Of a stretch of DNA of 64,000 bases, positions 38,741 through 47,300 are shown in pieces. A model generated the notes under the pieces. That model was given only the letters and a program-made list of their open reading frames with translations, did not search any database and was not told the origin of the DNA. Origin of the DNA: Plebeiibacterium marinum (GTDB taxonomy: Bacteria; Bacteroidota; Bacteroidia; Bacteroidales; Marinilabiliaceae); NCBI RefSeq assembly GCF_026013615.1, contig NZ_JAPDPI010000022.1:1-64000 (forward strand). Reading direction: 5' to 3'. Position numbers and translations under genes: made by a program. Each line of letters starts with the position of its first letter. Position 1 is the stretch's first letter.

Positions 38741-38792
38741 CTGTAAACTGCTTACTGAATACTGCTAACTATCTTATAACTCACCTCTCACC
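38741..38792. repeat. Heptamer microrepeat (CTGTAAA CTGCTTA CTGAATA CTGCTAA CTATCTT ...)
   Basis: CTG recurs at 38741, 38748, 38755, 38762. Confidence 0.6.
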
Positions 38793-38795
38793 GTT

Positions 38796-39689
38796 TTAAA
38801 GCTCACTCACTTCAATGTCTGCCATTTCCAGAACCCTCAAAGCTCTTTGTACAACAGGGGCATCTACCATTTTGCCATCTACAGCAAATACTCCAATTCC
38901 TTCAGCCTTGTTGCGCTCAAAGGCTTTTACAATTTTGGCGGCCTTCCTAATCTCAAGATCTGTTGGCGTAAAAACTTCGTTTACAATCTCAATTTGCCGG
39001 GGATTGATAATGGCTTTTCCTGTAAAACCAAGTTTTTTAATGTATTCTGCTTCCTCTCGTAGTCCTTCTTCATTTTCGGTATCTACATAAACAGTATCAA
39101 ATACATCTATTTTACAGGCCTTAGCAGCCATTACAATCTGCTTTCGGGCATAGTCAATTCCGATACCATCTGTGGATTTAACCAATTGCATATCTGCAGC
39201 TAAATCTTGTCCTCCAATAGAAATAGCGTCAATTCTATCCGAATATTGCGCAATTTCATATACGTTTTGAACCCCAAGGGCGGTTTCAATCATAACGTGT
39301 ACCTTCATTTTATCATGAGGTAAGCCATGTTTGTCCTCTATTTCTTCTATTACCTTTATAATTCGGGTAATTTCCTCTACTGTTTCAACTTTAGGGAGTC
39401 GGAGTGCATTGGGTTGGAGAGGAACTATTTGCTGTAAGTCCTCCAGGCCAAAAGGTGTGTCGATGTGGTTCACACGTACCGTGACTTCGCATCCCTCGTA
39501 AGAGATGTATTGTAGCATATGTGAAACAAGGATTCGGGCAGAATCTTTTTGGTTTAAAGCAACGGCGTCCTCCAGGTCGAGTAAAATGCCATCAGCACCA
39601 TATACACTTCCTTGTTGAAGCATGGCCGGGTTGTTGCCCGGGATGTAAAGCATGGTGCGCCTTTTAAAAGTTCGCTTCTTTTTTGTCAT
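38796..39689 (-). CDS. citE: Citrate lyase beta subunit (HpcH/HpaI aldolase/CitE family)
   Basis: 'RRTMLYIPGNNPAMLQQGSVYGADGILLDLEDAVALNQKDSARILV', 'GQDLAADM'. Confidence 0.96.
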   Translation of the reverse strand: MTKKKRTFKRRTMLYIPGNNPAMLQQGSVYGADGILLDLEDAVALNQKDSARILVSHMLQYISYEGCEVTVRVNHIDTPFGLEDLQQIVPLQPNALRLPKVETVEEITRIIKVIEEIEDKHGLPHDKMKVHVMIETALGVQNVYEIAQYSDRIDAISIGGQDLAADMQLVKSTDGIGIDYARKQIVMAAKACKIDVFDTVYVDTENEEGLREEAEYIKKLGFTGKAIINPRQIEIVNEVFTPTDLEIRKAAKIVKAFERNKAEGIGVFAVDGKMVDAPVVQRALRVLEMADIEVSEL

Positions 39690-39691
39690 AA

Positions 39692-39985
39692 CTATTTTGT
39701 TAGAGTGCCGGCCTGAACCTGAGCTGATCTTTTTAAAGCAGTTTCTAAACGGGCCGAAATTGTAGGTGGTAATGCCCCTTTGTCGTTTACGATGATGCGT
39801 ATGTCATCAATGTTGTAATGATCTAAATCGCGGTTGATTTGTTGTAATACATCGTCACCAAATTGTTGCATAACGATGGATTTTAGCTCAATTGTCCTGC
39901 CAGTGCCTTTGGCCACCGGTTCAACCATAATCAGGATGTCGCTAGACTCAAAACTACCGGCTTGAGCTTTAACTTTCAGTACCAT
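39692..39985 (-). CDS. citD: Citrate lyase acyl carrier protein
   Basis: 'AQAGSFESSDILIMVEP' prosthetic-group Ser context; start placed at MVLKVKAQAGS. Confidence 0.93.
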   Translation of the reverse strand: MVLKVKAQAGSFESSDILIMVEPVAKGTGRTIELKSIVMQQFGDDVLQQINRDLDHYNIDDIRIIVNDKGALPPTISARLETALKRSAQVQAGTLTK

Positions 39986-40239
39986 TTTTATTAGATTGAA
40001 TAAATTATTATTCAAATTTTAAAGTTCTGCAAACATTTTCCTAACATTAAAAATGGTTGTATAACATGTTTGTTCTGAATGGGTGGTAATGTGCAGTAAA
40101 TCAGATTGAAAGGAAAGGTTGATTTTTGTCAATGTTTCGTTTTAGAGGATAAATATTGAAAATAATTCAGTAGTGTTAGTATTTTTCAATACAATATCAT
40201 TTGGAAGAAGGATTGATTAAAATGTGAAATAATAACATA

Positions 40240-40270
40240 AAAAAAGACGCACTTTAATAGTACGTCCTTT
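40240..40270 (-). terminator. Intrinsic terminator downstream of the kor operon
   Basis: Minus strand AAAGGACGTACT-attaa-AGTGCGTCTTT followed by T-tract. Confidence 0.7.
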
Positions 40271-40341
40271 ATATAAGATATTGCGTAAGCGAGCTGTAAA
40301 CATTTGCTCATCTCTTGCTTTGTAAGATTCATCCTTGAAGC

Positions 40342-40896
40342 CTATGCTTCTACCTCCATCTCATGAATAATCTCCATACCTCGGTTGATCGCCTTTTCAT
40401 TCATAGGAATTAAATGGTGGTGACGTTCAGGCAGGGACTTTTTTAAGCCCTTGATTACATTTTCTATTTTAACTACCGGTTTAACTTTTAAGTATCCACC
40501 CAAAACAATCATATTAAATGTTTTAACCGAACGCATACGAGCTGCTTCTTCTGTTGCGTCGATACGATAAACGGTAATGTCTTTACGGGTAGGGTGATGG
40601 GTAATTCCATTTCCATCGTAAATTAGTGTGCCGCCTGGTTTTACATGTGCTTCAAACTTATCCATAGATTGTTGATTAAGAATTATGGCAGTGTCATATT
40701 CATGTAAAATAGGAGAGCTGATCTTGTCATCACTGATGATTACAGTAACATTGGCTGTACCCCCACGCATTTCAGGTCCGTATGAAGGCATCCAGGAAAC
40801 TTCCATATCCTGCATTACACCAGAGTAGGCAAGAATTTTACCCATCGAAAGTACCCCTTGTCCACCAAAACCGGCTATAATTATTTCTTCTTTCAT
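40342..40896 (-). CDS. korC: 2-oxoacid:ferredoxin oxidoreductase, gamma subunit
   Basis: 'IIIAGFGGQGVLSMGKILAYSGVMQDMEVSWMPSYGPEMRGGTANVTVIIS'. Confidence 0.95.
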   Translation of the reverse strand: MKEEIIIAGFGGQGVLSMGKILAYSGVMQDMEVSWMPSYGPEMRGGTANVTVIISDDKISSPILHEYDTAIILNQQSMDKFEAHVKPGGTLIYDGNGITHHPTRKDITVYRIDATEEAARMRSVKTFNMIVLGGYLKVKPVVKIENVIKGLKKSLPERHHHLIPMNEKAINRGMEIIHEMEVEA

Positions 40897-40927
40897 TTTT
40901 CAAATAATTTAATTGGTTCTTATCGAA

Positions 40928-41692
40928 CTATTCATCTTTAAGGTCGCCCAGTGGATAATAAGAAAACATGTGTTCTTCCATCCATTTGTTAGCCTGAACG
41001 GGAGACATTTTCCATCCGGAATTACACGTGGAAACAACTTCAATTAATGATGTTCCTTTATTGGCTTGTTGGTTTTCAAAAGCTTTGCGAATTGCTTTTT
41101 TCGCTTTTCGGACGTTGGCAGCAGTATGTACAGCCTGTCGTGTTACGTAGCATGTTCCAGGAAGCTGGGCCAATAGTTCCGAAATCTTAATAGGTGCACC
41201 ATCGTGACTCACATCTCTACCTGCAGGACAAGTTGAAGCTGGCATGCCGGGTAGTGTTGTGGGAGCCATCTGTCCGCCAGTCATACCATAAATACCATTA
41301 TTTATAAAGATCATAACAATATTTTCTCCGCGGTTACAGGCGTGTATGGTTTCTGCTGTTCCAATGGCTGCAAGGTCACCATCTCCCTGGTATGAGAATA
41401 CGTTTTTTTCAGGCATTAATCTTTTAACAGCTGTAGCCAGGGCAGGGGCTCTGCCGTGAGCAGCTTCCTGCCAGTCAATATCAATGTAGTTATAGGCTAA
41501 AACAGAACACCCAACCGGTGCAATTCCAATAGTAGTTTCCTGAATCCCCAGTTCGTCAATTACCTCTGCAATTAATTTATGAACAGTTCCATGGCTACAT
41601 CCCGGACAATAGTGCATGGTATTGTCCAGGAGAACATCTGTTTTTTTATAAATCAGATTTTCGGGTGATATGATTGTATTTGTATCTGACAT
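40928..41692 (-). CDS. korB: 2-oxoacid:ferredoxin oxidoreductase, beta (TPP-binding) subunit
   Basis: 'HYCPGCSHGTVHKLIAEV', 'YQGDGDLAAIGTAETIHACNRGENIVMIFINNGIYGMTGGQMAPTT'. Confidence 0.95.
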   Translation of the reverse strand: MSDTNTIISPENLIYKKTDVLLDNTMHYCPGCSHGTVHKLIAEVIDELGIQETTIGIAPVGCSVLAYNYIDIDWQEAAHGRAPALATAVKRLMPEKNVFSYQGDGDLAAIGTAETIHACNRGENIVMIFINNGIYGMTGGQMAPTTLPGMPASTCPAGRDVSHDGAPIKISELLAQLPGTCYVTRQAVHTAANVRKAKKAIRKAFENQQANKGTSLIEVVSTCNSGWKMSPVQANKWMEEHMFSYYPLGDLKDE

Positions 41693-41695
41693 GGC

Positions 41696-42778
41696 TTAAC
41701 CTCCTATAATTTTTTGTTCCAATGCTTCAATTACTTCTCCCGGCGAATGGATTATTCCCCCCAATCGGCCATAGTGTTGCACCGGAATCTTGCACTCTAC
41801 GGCAAGCTTTATATCTTCTATCATTTGACCAGCACTCATCTCTACGGATAAGATTCCCTTTACCTGTGCAGCCAAATCTTTTAATTGCTTTTCGGGGAAT
41901 GGGTATAAAGTGATAGGGCGAAGCATCCCCACTTTAATTCCTTTTTCACGGGCAATTTCAACAGACTTTTGGCAAATACGGGCACTAGAACCATATGCAA
42001 CCAGTAAATATTCTGCATCATCACACATGATTTTTTCGTAGCGAACTTCATTTTCTTCGCAAGCTTTGTATTTTGCCTGTAACCTGTAATTGAAATCTTC
42101 CATCACATAAGGATCCAACTCTACAGAAGTAATGATCCTTCTTTCCTGCCCTTTCTTTTTACCGGTTGTTGCCCATGGGAAGTTCTCTTCAATATATTCA
42201 GGAGTCCATCTTGGTTTAAATTCCTTAAGCTCAACTTTTTCCATCATCTGACCAATGATGCCATCAGATAATATCATGACCGGGTTTCTGTATTTAAAGG
42301 CTAGTTCAAAGGCATCCTCAACAAAATCGGCCATTTCCTGAACAGAAGCTGGCGCAAGGGTGATTAATTTGTAATCGCCATGTCCTCCGCCTTTTACTGC
42401 CTGAAAATAATCCGATTGCGCAGGTTGGATGGTTCCCAATCCCGGGCCTCCTCTCACTACATTTACAACAACACAAGGAAGTTCGGAGCCTGCAAGATAT
42501 GTTAATCCTTCCTGCATTAAACTAACTCCCGGACTCGAAGATGAAGTCATGACTCTTTTACCACAACCGGCACCTCCATATACCATATTTATTGAAGCTA
42601 CTTCACTTTCTGCCTGAAGTACTACCATTCCTGTAGTATCCCAGGGCTTTTCGGCCATGAGGGTTTCCATAACTTCCGACTGTGGAGTAATAGGATAACC
42701 AAAATACCCATCAACTCCATATCGGATTGCTGCATGGGCAATTGCCTCATTACCTTTCATTAATTTTAGTTCTTTCAT
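41696..42778 (-). CDS. korA: 2-oxoacid:ferredoxin oxidoreductase, alpha subunit (VorB/KorA-like)
   Basis: 'MKGNEAIAHAAIRYGVDGYFGYPITPQSEVMETL', 'QAESEVASINMVYGGAGCGKRVMTSSSSPG'. Confidence 0.95.
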   Translation of the reverse strand: MKELKLMKGNEAIAHAAIRYGVDGYFGYPITPQSEVMETLMAEKPWDTTGMVVLQAESEVASINMVYGGAGCGKRVMTSSSSPGVSLMQEGLTYLAGSELPCVVVNVVRGGPGLGTIQPAQSDYFQAVKGGGHGDYKLITLAPASVQEMADFVEDAFELAFKYRNPVMILSDGIIGQMMEKVELKEFKPRWTPEYIEENFPWATTGKKKGQERRIITSVELDPYVMEDFNYRLQAKYKACEENEVRYEKIMCDDAEYLLVAYGSSARICQKSVEIAREKGIKVGMLRPITLYPFPEKQLKDLAAQVKGILSVEMSAGQMIEDIKLAVECKIPVQHYGRLGGIIHSPGEVIEALEQKIIGG

Positions 42779-42842
42779 TTGTCTAAAATTTATTCTTTCA
42801 ATTGCTATCTGTTATATAGCTTTTTTTAAGAAGATTGTTGAA

Positions 42843-43076
42843 CTAGGCCTTAACGGGCTTTGCTCTGTATACTGTAATACATGTGTCGGGACATATTACC
42901 CCGCAATTTGCACAGCCAATACAGGCATCCGGATTTCCCATATAAGCATAATGGTATCCTTTGCCATTAACATCGGCTGCTAAATTAATTACCTGAGTAG
43001 GACATGTTGATACACAAACGCCACAACCTTTGCATTTTTCTGTATCAACAACAATCGCTCCTTTAGCTTTTGCCAT
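42843..43076 (-). CDS. korD: 2x[4Fe-4S] ferredoxin-like delta subunit
   Basis: 'CKGCGVCVSTCPTQVI' and 'CIGCANCGVICPDTCITVYR'. Confidence 0.95.
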   Translation of the reverse strand: MAKAKGAIVVDTEKCKGCGVCVSTCPTQVINLAADVNGKGYHYAYMGNPDACIGCANCGVICPDTCITVYRAKPVKA

Positions 43077-43261
43077 AACCAATTCGTTTTTTTTAAATTT
43101 AGTCGCAATTTATACAATAAAGCGGTTTTTATTTATGATGGGAATCATAACAAAAAGATGTTATATGTCAGCCCCACATAGTGTATTAAGCAATACAAAT
43201 ATTTATTGCTTAATAGCCGCATTTCATTAAAATAAACTACTGTTTTTACCCTGTATGGTAG

Positions 43262-44581
43262 TTAATGAAGACTTTCGTTGAAGAGTTTTAAACGTTCCTC
43301 TAAGATAGGGAATCGTTCTCTCACAGTATGAGACACACAAGCTCTCAAACCTTCTTTTTCACTACCGGTATTTTTAAGTGCAATACCACTGATTCCAAAA
43401 TACAACAGTTTTTCCAGTAATTCTCCTCCGGTTAATCCCGGATAACTTATTGTAAAATAAAATCCATCGGCAATAGGGGTGTCAATATCTTTATCATAAA
43501 CTATGGAGAAACCATATTTTATAAATATATCTTTCATTAACCTGGCCCTTATGCCATATTCTTTTACCTCTTCTACGAAATTGAAATCACCGTTGCAAGC
43601 TGCTCTGTACATGGCTGCTATAGCGTATTGTGCCGAGTGACTTGCTCCAGCGGATAGCGAATATAGCAATCTTCCGACAATTACACGTCCAAAATTACCT
43701 TTTCCAAACCTTATTTTTAATGATTCAAAATAAGAGTTGAATAATTTATTGGAGATACACATGGTCCCAAGTCGTTGACCGGCATACGAAAAGAACTTGG
43801 AACTGGATATTAGCAGGGCATAATTATCGGTATAACGAGCAACGGTAGATTGGTAAGGTGGTTCAAAAGGAGTCGAAATGTCAATTCTGAAGTCCATACC
43901 AAAATAAGCAAGGTCTTCAATAACAATTGTGTCGTATTTGTTGGCAAGGTTCCCTATAATTTCAAGCTCGTCTTCGTGGAAGCAAATCCAGGTAGGATTG
44001 TTAGGATTTGAATATACTATAGCACAGATATTTCCTTTTGCCAAAAAGCTTTCCAATTTTTTTTCGAGCTTAGCTCCTCTGAAATTAAAAACATCAAAGG
44101 CTTCGTGCTTGATTCCCAAAACATCTAACTGTAACTTTTGTACCGGAAATCCCGGGTCGATAAATAATATGGTATCCTTTTTTTTGTTTATGTTGGATAT
44201 GGCCAGAAATAAGATGTAGCTGCCTTGCATGGAACCTACAGTAGGAATACAGCTTTCCGGGGATATGTCAATATCCATAAAGGCTTTAACAAAGCGACTG
44301 GCTTCCTCCTTAAAGGGTTTAACACCTTCGAGCATTGGGTATTTTGATGCTACCCCTTTTTTTAGAGCAGCAATTTCTCCCTGAACTCCAAATTTGTTAG
44401 GAGGCAGGCTGGGAACCCCCATTTCCATACGGATGAATTTTTCGCCGGAGCGTTCTTCTATTTCATTTACCACGGTAACAATGTCCCTGATGGTGGCATG
44501 CGCCAGGTCGCTTAGGTTTTTGTGTTCGAGCGTAGATTTTACTATCTCCTCGTCAATCAAAGTTATATGTTTTGTGTTCAT
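43262..44581 (-). CDS. Class I/II PLP-dependent aminotransferase
   Basis: 'YSNPNNPTWICFHEDEL', 'LLISSSKFFSYAGQRLGTMCIS'. Confidence 0.92.
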   Translation of the reverse strand: MNTKHITLIDEEIVKSTLEHKNLSDLAHATIRDIVTVVNEIEERSGEKFIRMEMGVPSLPPNKFGVQGEIAALKKGVASKYPMLEGVKPFKEEASRFVKAFMDIDISPESCIPTVGSMQGSYILFLAISNINKKKDTILFIDPGFPVQKLQLDVLGIKHEAFDVFNFRGAKLEKKLESFLAKGNICAIVYSNPNNPTWICFHEDELEIIGNLANKYDTIVIEDLAYFGMDFRIDISTPFEPPYQSTVARYTDNYALLISSSKFFSYAGQRLGTMCISNKLFNSYFESLKIRFGKGNFGRVIVGRLLYSLSAGASHSAQYAIAAMYRAACNGDFNFVEEVKEYGIRARLMKDIFIKYGFSIVYDKDIDTPIADGFYFTISYPGLTGGELLEKLLYFGISGIALKNTGSEKEGLRACVSHTVRERFPILEERLKLFNESLH

Positions 44582-44716
44582 CGTTTTTGTTGATTTTAAG
44601 GGTAAAATTCATTTTGGTAATAATTGATGAACAGAAGAGGCAGCGCTTAAACCTGTGTTAGTACTATAAAAAAAACAGGTTATTAGGAGTAGGCTGCCAG
44701 TGGCAATAATCAAAAG

Positions 44717-44816
44717 TTCTCGCTAAGTACACAAAGTTTGTTGCCGAGTGCCCAATGCAGGTGGTGGGATAAACTGATGTGTGCTCTCGTTTTATACTAA
44801 GCGTTCTTAGCGAGAA
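44717..44816. repeat. 100-bp element bounded by 11-bp inverted repeats TTCTCGCTAAG / CTTAGCGAGAA
   Basis: Perfect 11-bp arms at 44717-44727 and 44806-44816. Confidence 0.6.
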
Positions 44817-44824
44817 ACAAACAT

Positions 44825-45349
44825 TTAAAAGTTATAGTTTTCAATAAGTTCGGATAACCAGGCTGTTAGCCTTTCTTCGGTTTTTTCGCTTTCGTTATCC
44901 TCATCTAAAGGTAATCCGGCAAATTTGCCGTCAACAATAGCTTCCGATTCGTTAAAGTTGTATCCATCTTTGTTACAAAAACCAACAATATTGGCTTTTA
45001 AAGGATTTAGTTTTTCATAAAGCCAGCCAATAGCGTCAACAAAATGTTCCGGATAATTAATCTGATCTCCCAAACCATAAATCGCAACTGTTTTATTCTC
45101 CCATTTCACCTCTTTTAAATGAGTTTGAAAAACATCCCAGTCGGTATCAGTGTGTTCCGAATCCCAGTTGGTGGTTCCAATAGTTGAAATGCCTAGTATT
45201 ACTTTGTCGTACTTGTCAATTATAGATGCATCACAGTCCTTTACTAAATGCAGGTCGGCTTTTATAGTACCTAGTTTTTCAACAATAAGGTTTGCAATTT
45301 TACCAACACTTCCTTTTTCAGGGCCGAAGAATATCCCAATTTTTCCCAT
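44825..45349 (-). CDS. fldA: Flavodoxin
   Basis: 'MGKIGIFFGPEKGSVGKIANLI', 'YDKVILGISTIGTTNWDSEHTDTDW', 'GLGDQINYPEHFVDAIGWLYEKL'. Confidence 0.93.
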   Translation of the reverse strand: MGKIGIFFGPEKGSVGKIANLIVEKLGTIKADLHLVKDCDASIIDKYDKVILGISTIGTTNWDSEHTDTDWDVFQTHLKEVKWENKTVAIYGLGDQINYPEHFVDAIGWLYEKLNPLKANIVGFCNKDGYNFNESEAIVDGKFAGLPLDEDNESEKTEERLTAWLSELIENYNF

Positions 45350-45649
45350 AATATTTTTAAATTTTAGTTGTTTCCTTATTTCAAATTTCATGTAATTATA
45401 TCACTTAAACAATAACATTTCTCAGGTAAAAGTTCTTGCTTTTATTAAATATAAAACATAGGATTCTTATAATGTGGCTTTCGTGAGGAATGAGTTTAAA
45501 CTTAAAATCAAAATTGTTTCTCTGGTTTTAAACTGATGAATAGTATGAATAACATTAATTTGAGGATAAGATACTTTTGTACTATCCTATAAATCCATAT
45601 TTTTGCATAAATATTTATTTCATAGACAAAATCAAAAAACAAAAATCAA

Positions 45650-46750
45650 ATGGCAACATTGAATATTAAGCCTGCGTCTGAGTGTGCATACGATTGTATT
45701 TCTCTTGGAGAAGTGATGTTAAGGTTAGATCCGGGTGAGGGTCGTATCCGAACTGCACGTCAGTTTCGCGCCTGGGAAGGTGGCGGAGAATATAATGTTT
45801 CTCGTGGATTGAGAAGGTGTTTCGGGAAAAGAACTGCTATTATTACCGCTCTTGCAGATAATGAGGTAGGTGCCCTTGTTGAAGATTTTATGCTTCAGGG
45901 AGGTTTGGATACCCAGTTTGTTAAATGGGTAGATTATGATGGTTGTGGCCGTACTGTTCGTAACGGGTTAAACTTTACAGAAAGAGGTTATGGTATCCGT
46001 GGTGCAAAAGGTGTTTCTGACCGGGGAAATACGGCTGCGTCTCAGCTTAAACCGGGTGATATTGATTGGGAACATATATTCGGAACGTTAGGTGTGCGCT
46101 GGATGCATACCGGTGGTATTTTTGCTGCTCTTTCAGTAACTGCTGCTGAAACGGTGATTGAAGCGGTAAAAGTGGCTAAAAAATATGGTACTATCGTTTC
46201 TTACGACTTAAACTACCGTCCTTCGTTATGGAAGGCTATTGGCGGAGAGGCTAAGGCTCAGGAAGTAAACCGTGAAATTGCAAAATATGTTGATGTAATG
46301 ATTGGTAACGAAGAGGATTTTACAGCTTGTTTAGGTCTTGAAATTGAAGGTAACGATGAAAACCTTAAAGAATTGGATCTTGAAGGATACAAAGGTATGA
46401 TCAAGTCAGCCGTTAATGAATTTCCTAACTTCAAGGTGATTGCAACTACTTTGCGTACCGTGAAATCAGCAACAGTAAATTCATGGGGTGCTATTTGTTA
46501 TGCTGACGGAGAAATTCACGAAGCAGAACACAGAGAAGATCTTGAGATTATGGATAGAGTTGGAGGTGGAGATAGCTTCGCTTCTGGTTTAATTTATGGT
46601 TTCCTTGAGTATAACGATGGAGCTAAGGCTGTTGAGTACGGTGCTGCACACGGTGCATTGGCAATGACTACACCTGGTGATACAACAATGGCTACTTTAG
46701 CTGAGGTTGAAAAAATCATGGGTGGCGGAAGCGCTCGTGTTGATAGATAA
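45650..46750 (+). CDS. kdgK: PfkB-family sugar kinase (2-dehydro-3-deoxygluconokinase-like)
   Basis: 'DCISLGEVMLRLDPGEGRIRTARQFRAWEGGGEYNVSRGLRRCFG', 'DRVGGGDSFASGLIYGFL'. Confidence 0.9.
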   Translation: MATLNIKPASECAYDCISLGEVMLRLDPGEGRIRTARQFRAWEGGGEYNVSRGLRRCFGKRTAIITALADNEVGALVEDFMLQGGLDTQFVKWVDYDGCGRTVRNGLNFTERGYGIRGAKGVSDRGNTAASQLKPGDIDWEHIFGTLGVRWMHTGGIFAALSVTAAETVIEAVKVAKKYGTIVSYDLNYRPSLWKAIGGEAKAQEVNREIAKYVDVMIGNEEDFTACLGLEIEGNDENLKELDLEGYKGMIKSAVNEFPNFKVIATTLRTVKSATVNSWGAICYADGEIHEAEHREDLEIMDRVGGGDSFASGLIYGFLEYNDGAKAVEYGAAHGALAMTTPGDTTMATLAEVEKIMGGGSARVDR

Positions 46751-46773
46751 TTATTGATCAAATAATATTTTAT

Positions 46774-46809
46774 AATCCTGTTAACTGTATAGTTGACAGG
46801 ATTTTTTTT
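46774..46809 (+). terminator. Intrinsic terminator after kdgK
   Basis: AATCCTGTTAAC-tgtata-GTTGACAGGATT followed by T-tract. Confidence 0.85.
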
Positions 46810-46901
46810 AGCAAAAGCATTTGTGTAGTGTAAAAAACAGGAAGTTTTTCTTTAAACAATTTCTTCATTTTTATGTTTGAACACTATACTTTTGCAAAGC
46901 A

Positions 46902-47255
46902 ATGAATAAAAAGCAAGTCATATCTTTATTAACAGGTCTGGTTTTAATATATACATTTATTTTCCAGGCAATGCACGTAGTGGTTCATCATGCCAAAAGT
47001 GTAGATACGGTTGCTCATCATTGTTGTTCAAGTAAGAGTTGCGTTAATAACAGTCATGCATTTGTTCTAAAAGAAACAAATTCAAAAAGATGTCCTATAT
47101 GCGACTTTGAGTTTGCTTCGTATAATATATCCCATAAAATAAGAGTTGAAAAACCACAATTGGTAAATCATAAGCTTTTATTAATCCGGGATACAGAATC
47201 TTCAAAACAAGACATCCCTTTAACAACCCAACTTAGGGCACCTCCGGTTATATAG
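46902..47255 (+). CDS. Small His/Cys-rich membrane-anchored protein
   Basis: N-terminal TM helix then 'HVVVHHAKSVDTVAHHCCSSKSCVNNSHAF...RCPICDF'. Confidence 0.65.
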   Translation: MNKKQVISLLTGLVLIYTFIFQAMHVVVHHAKSVDTVAHHCCSSKSCVNNSHAFVLKETNSKRCPICDFEFASYNISHKIRVEKPQLVNHKLLLIRDTESSKQDIPLTTQLRAPPVI

Positions 47256-47300
47256 TTATTATCAAATAAAATAGCTTTATAAAACTGCAAAGGGAAATTT

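Noticed and set aside
45555-45600. TTTG...TACTTTTG promoter upstream of kdgK
   Set aside because: Spacing between the two boxes (~9 bp) is too short for the Bacteroidota -33/-7 consensus.
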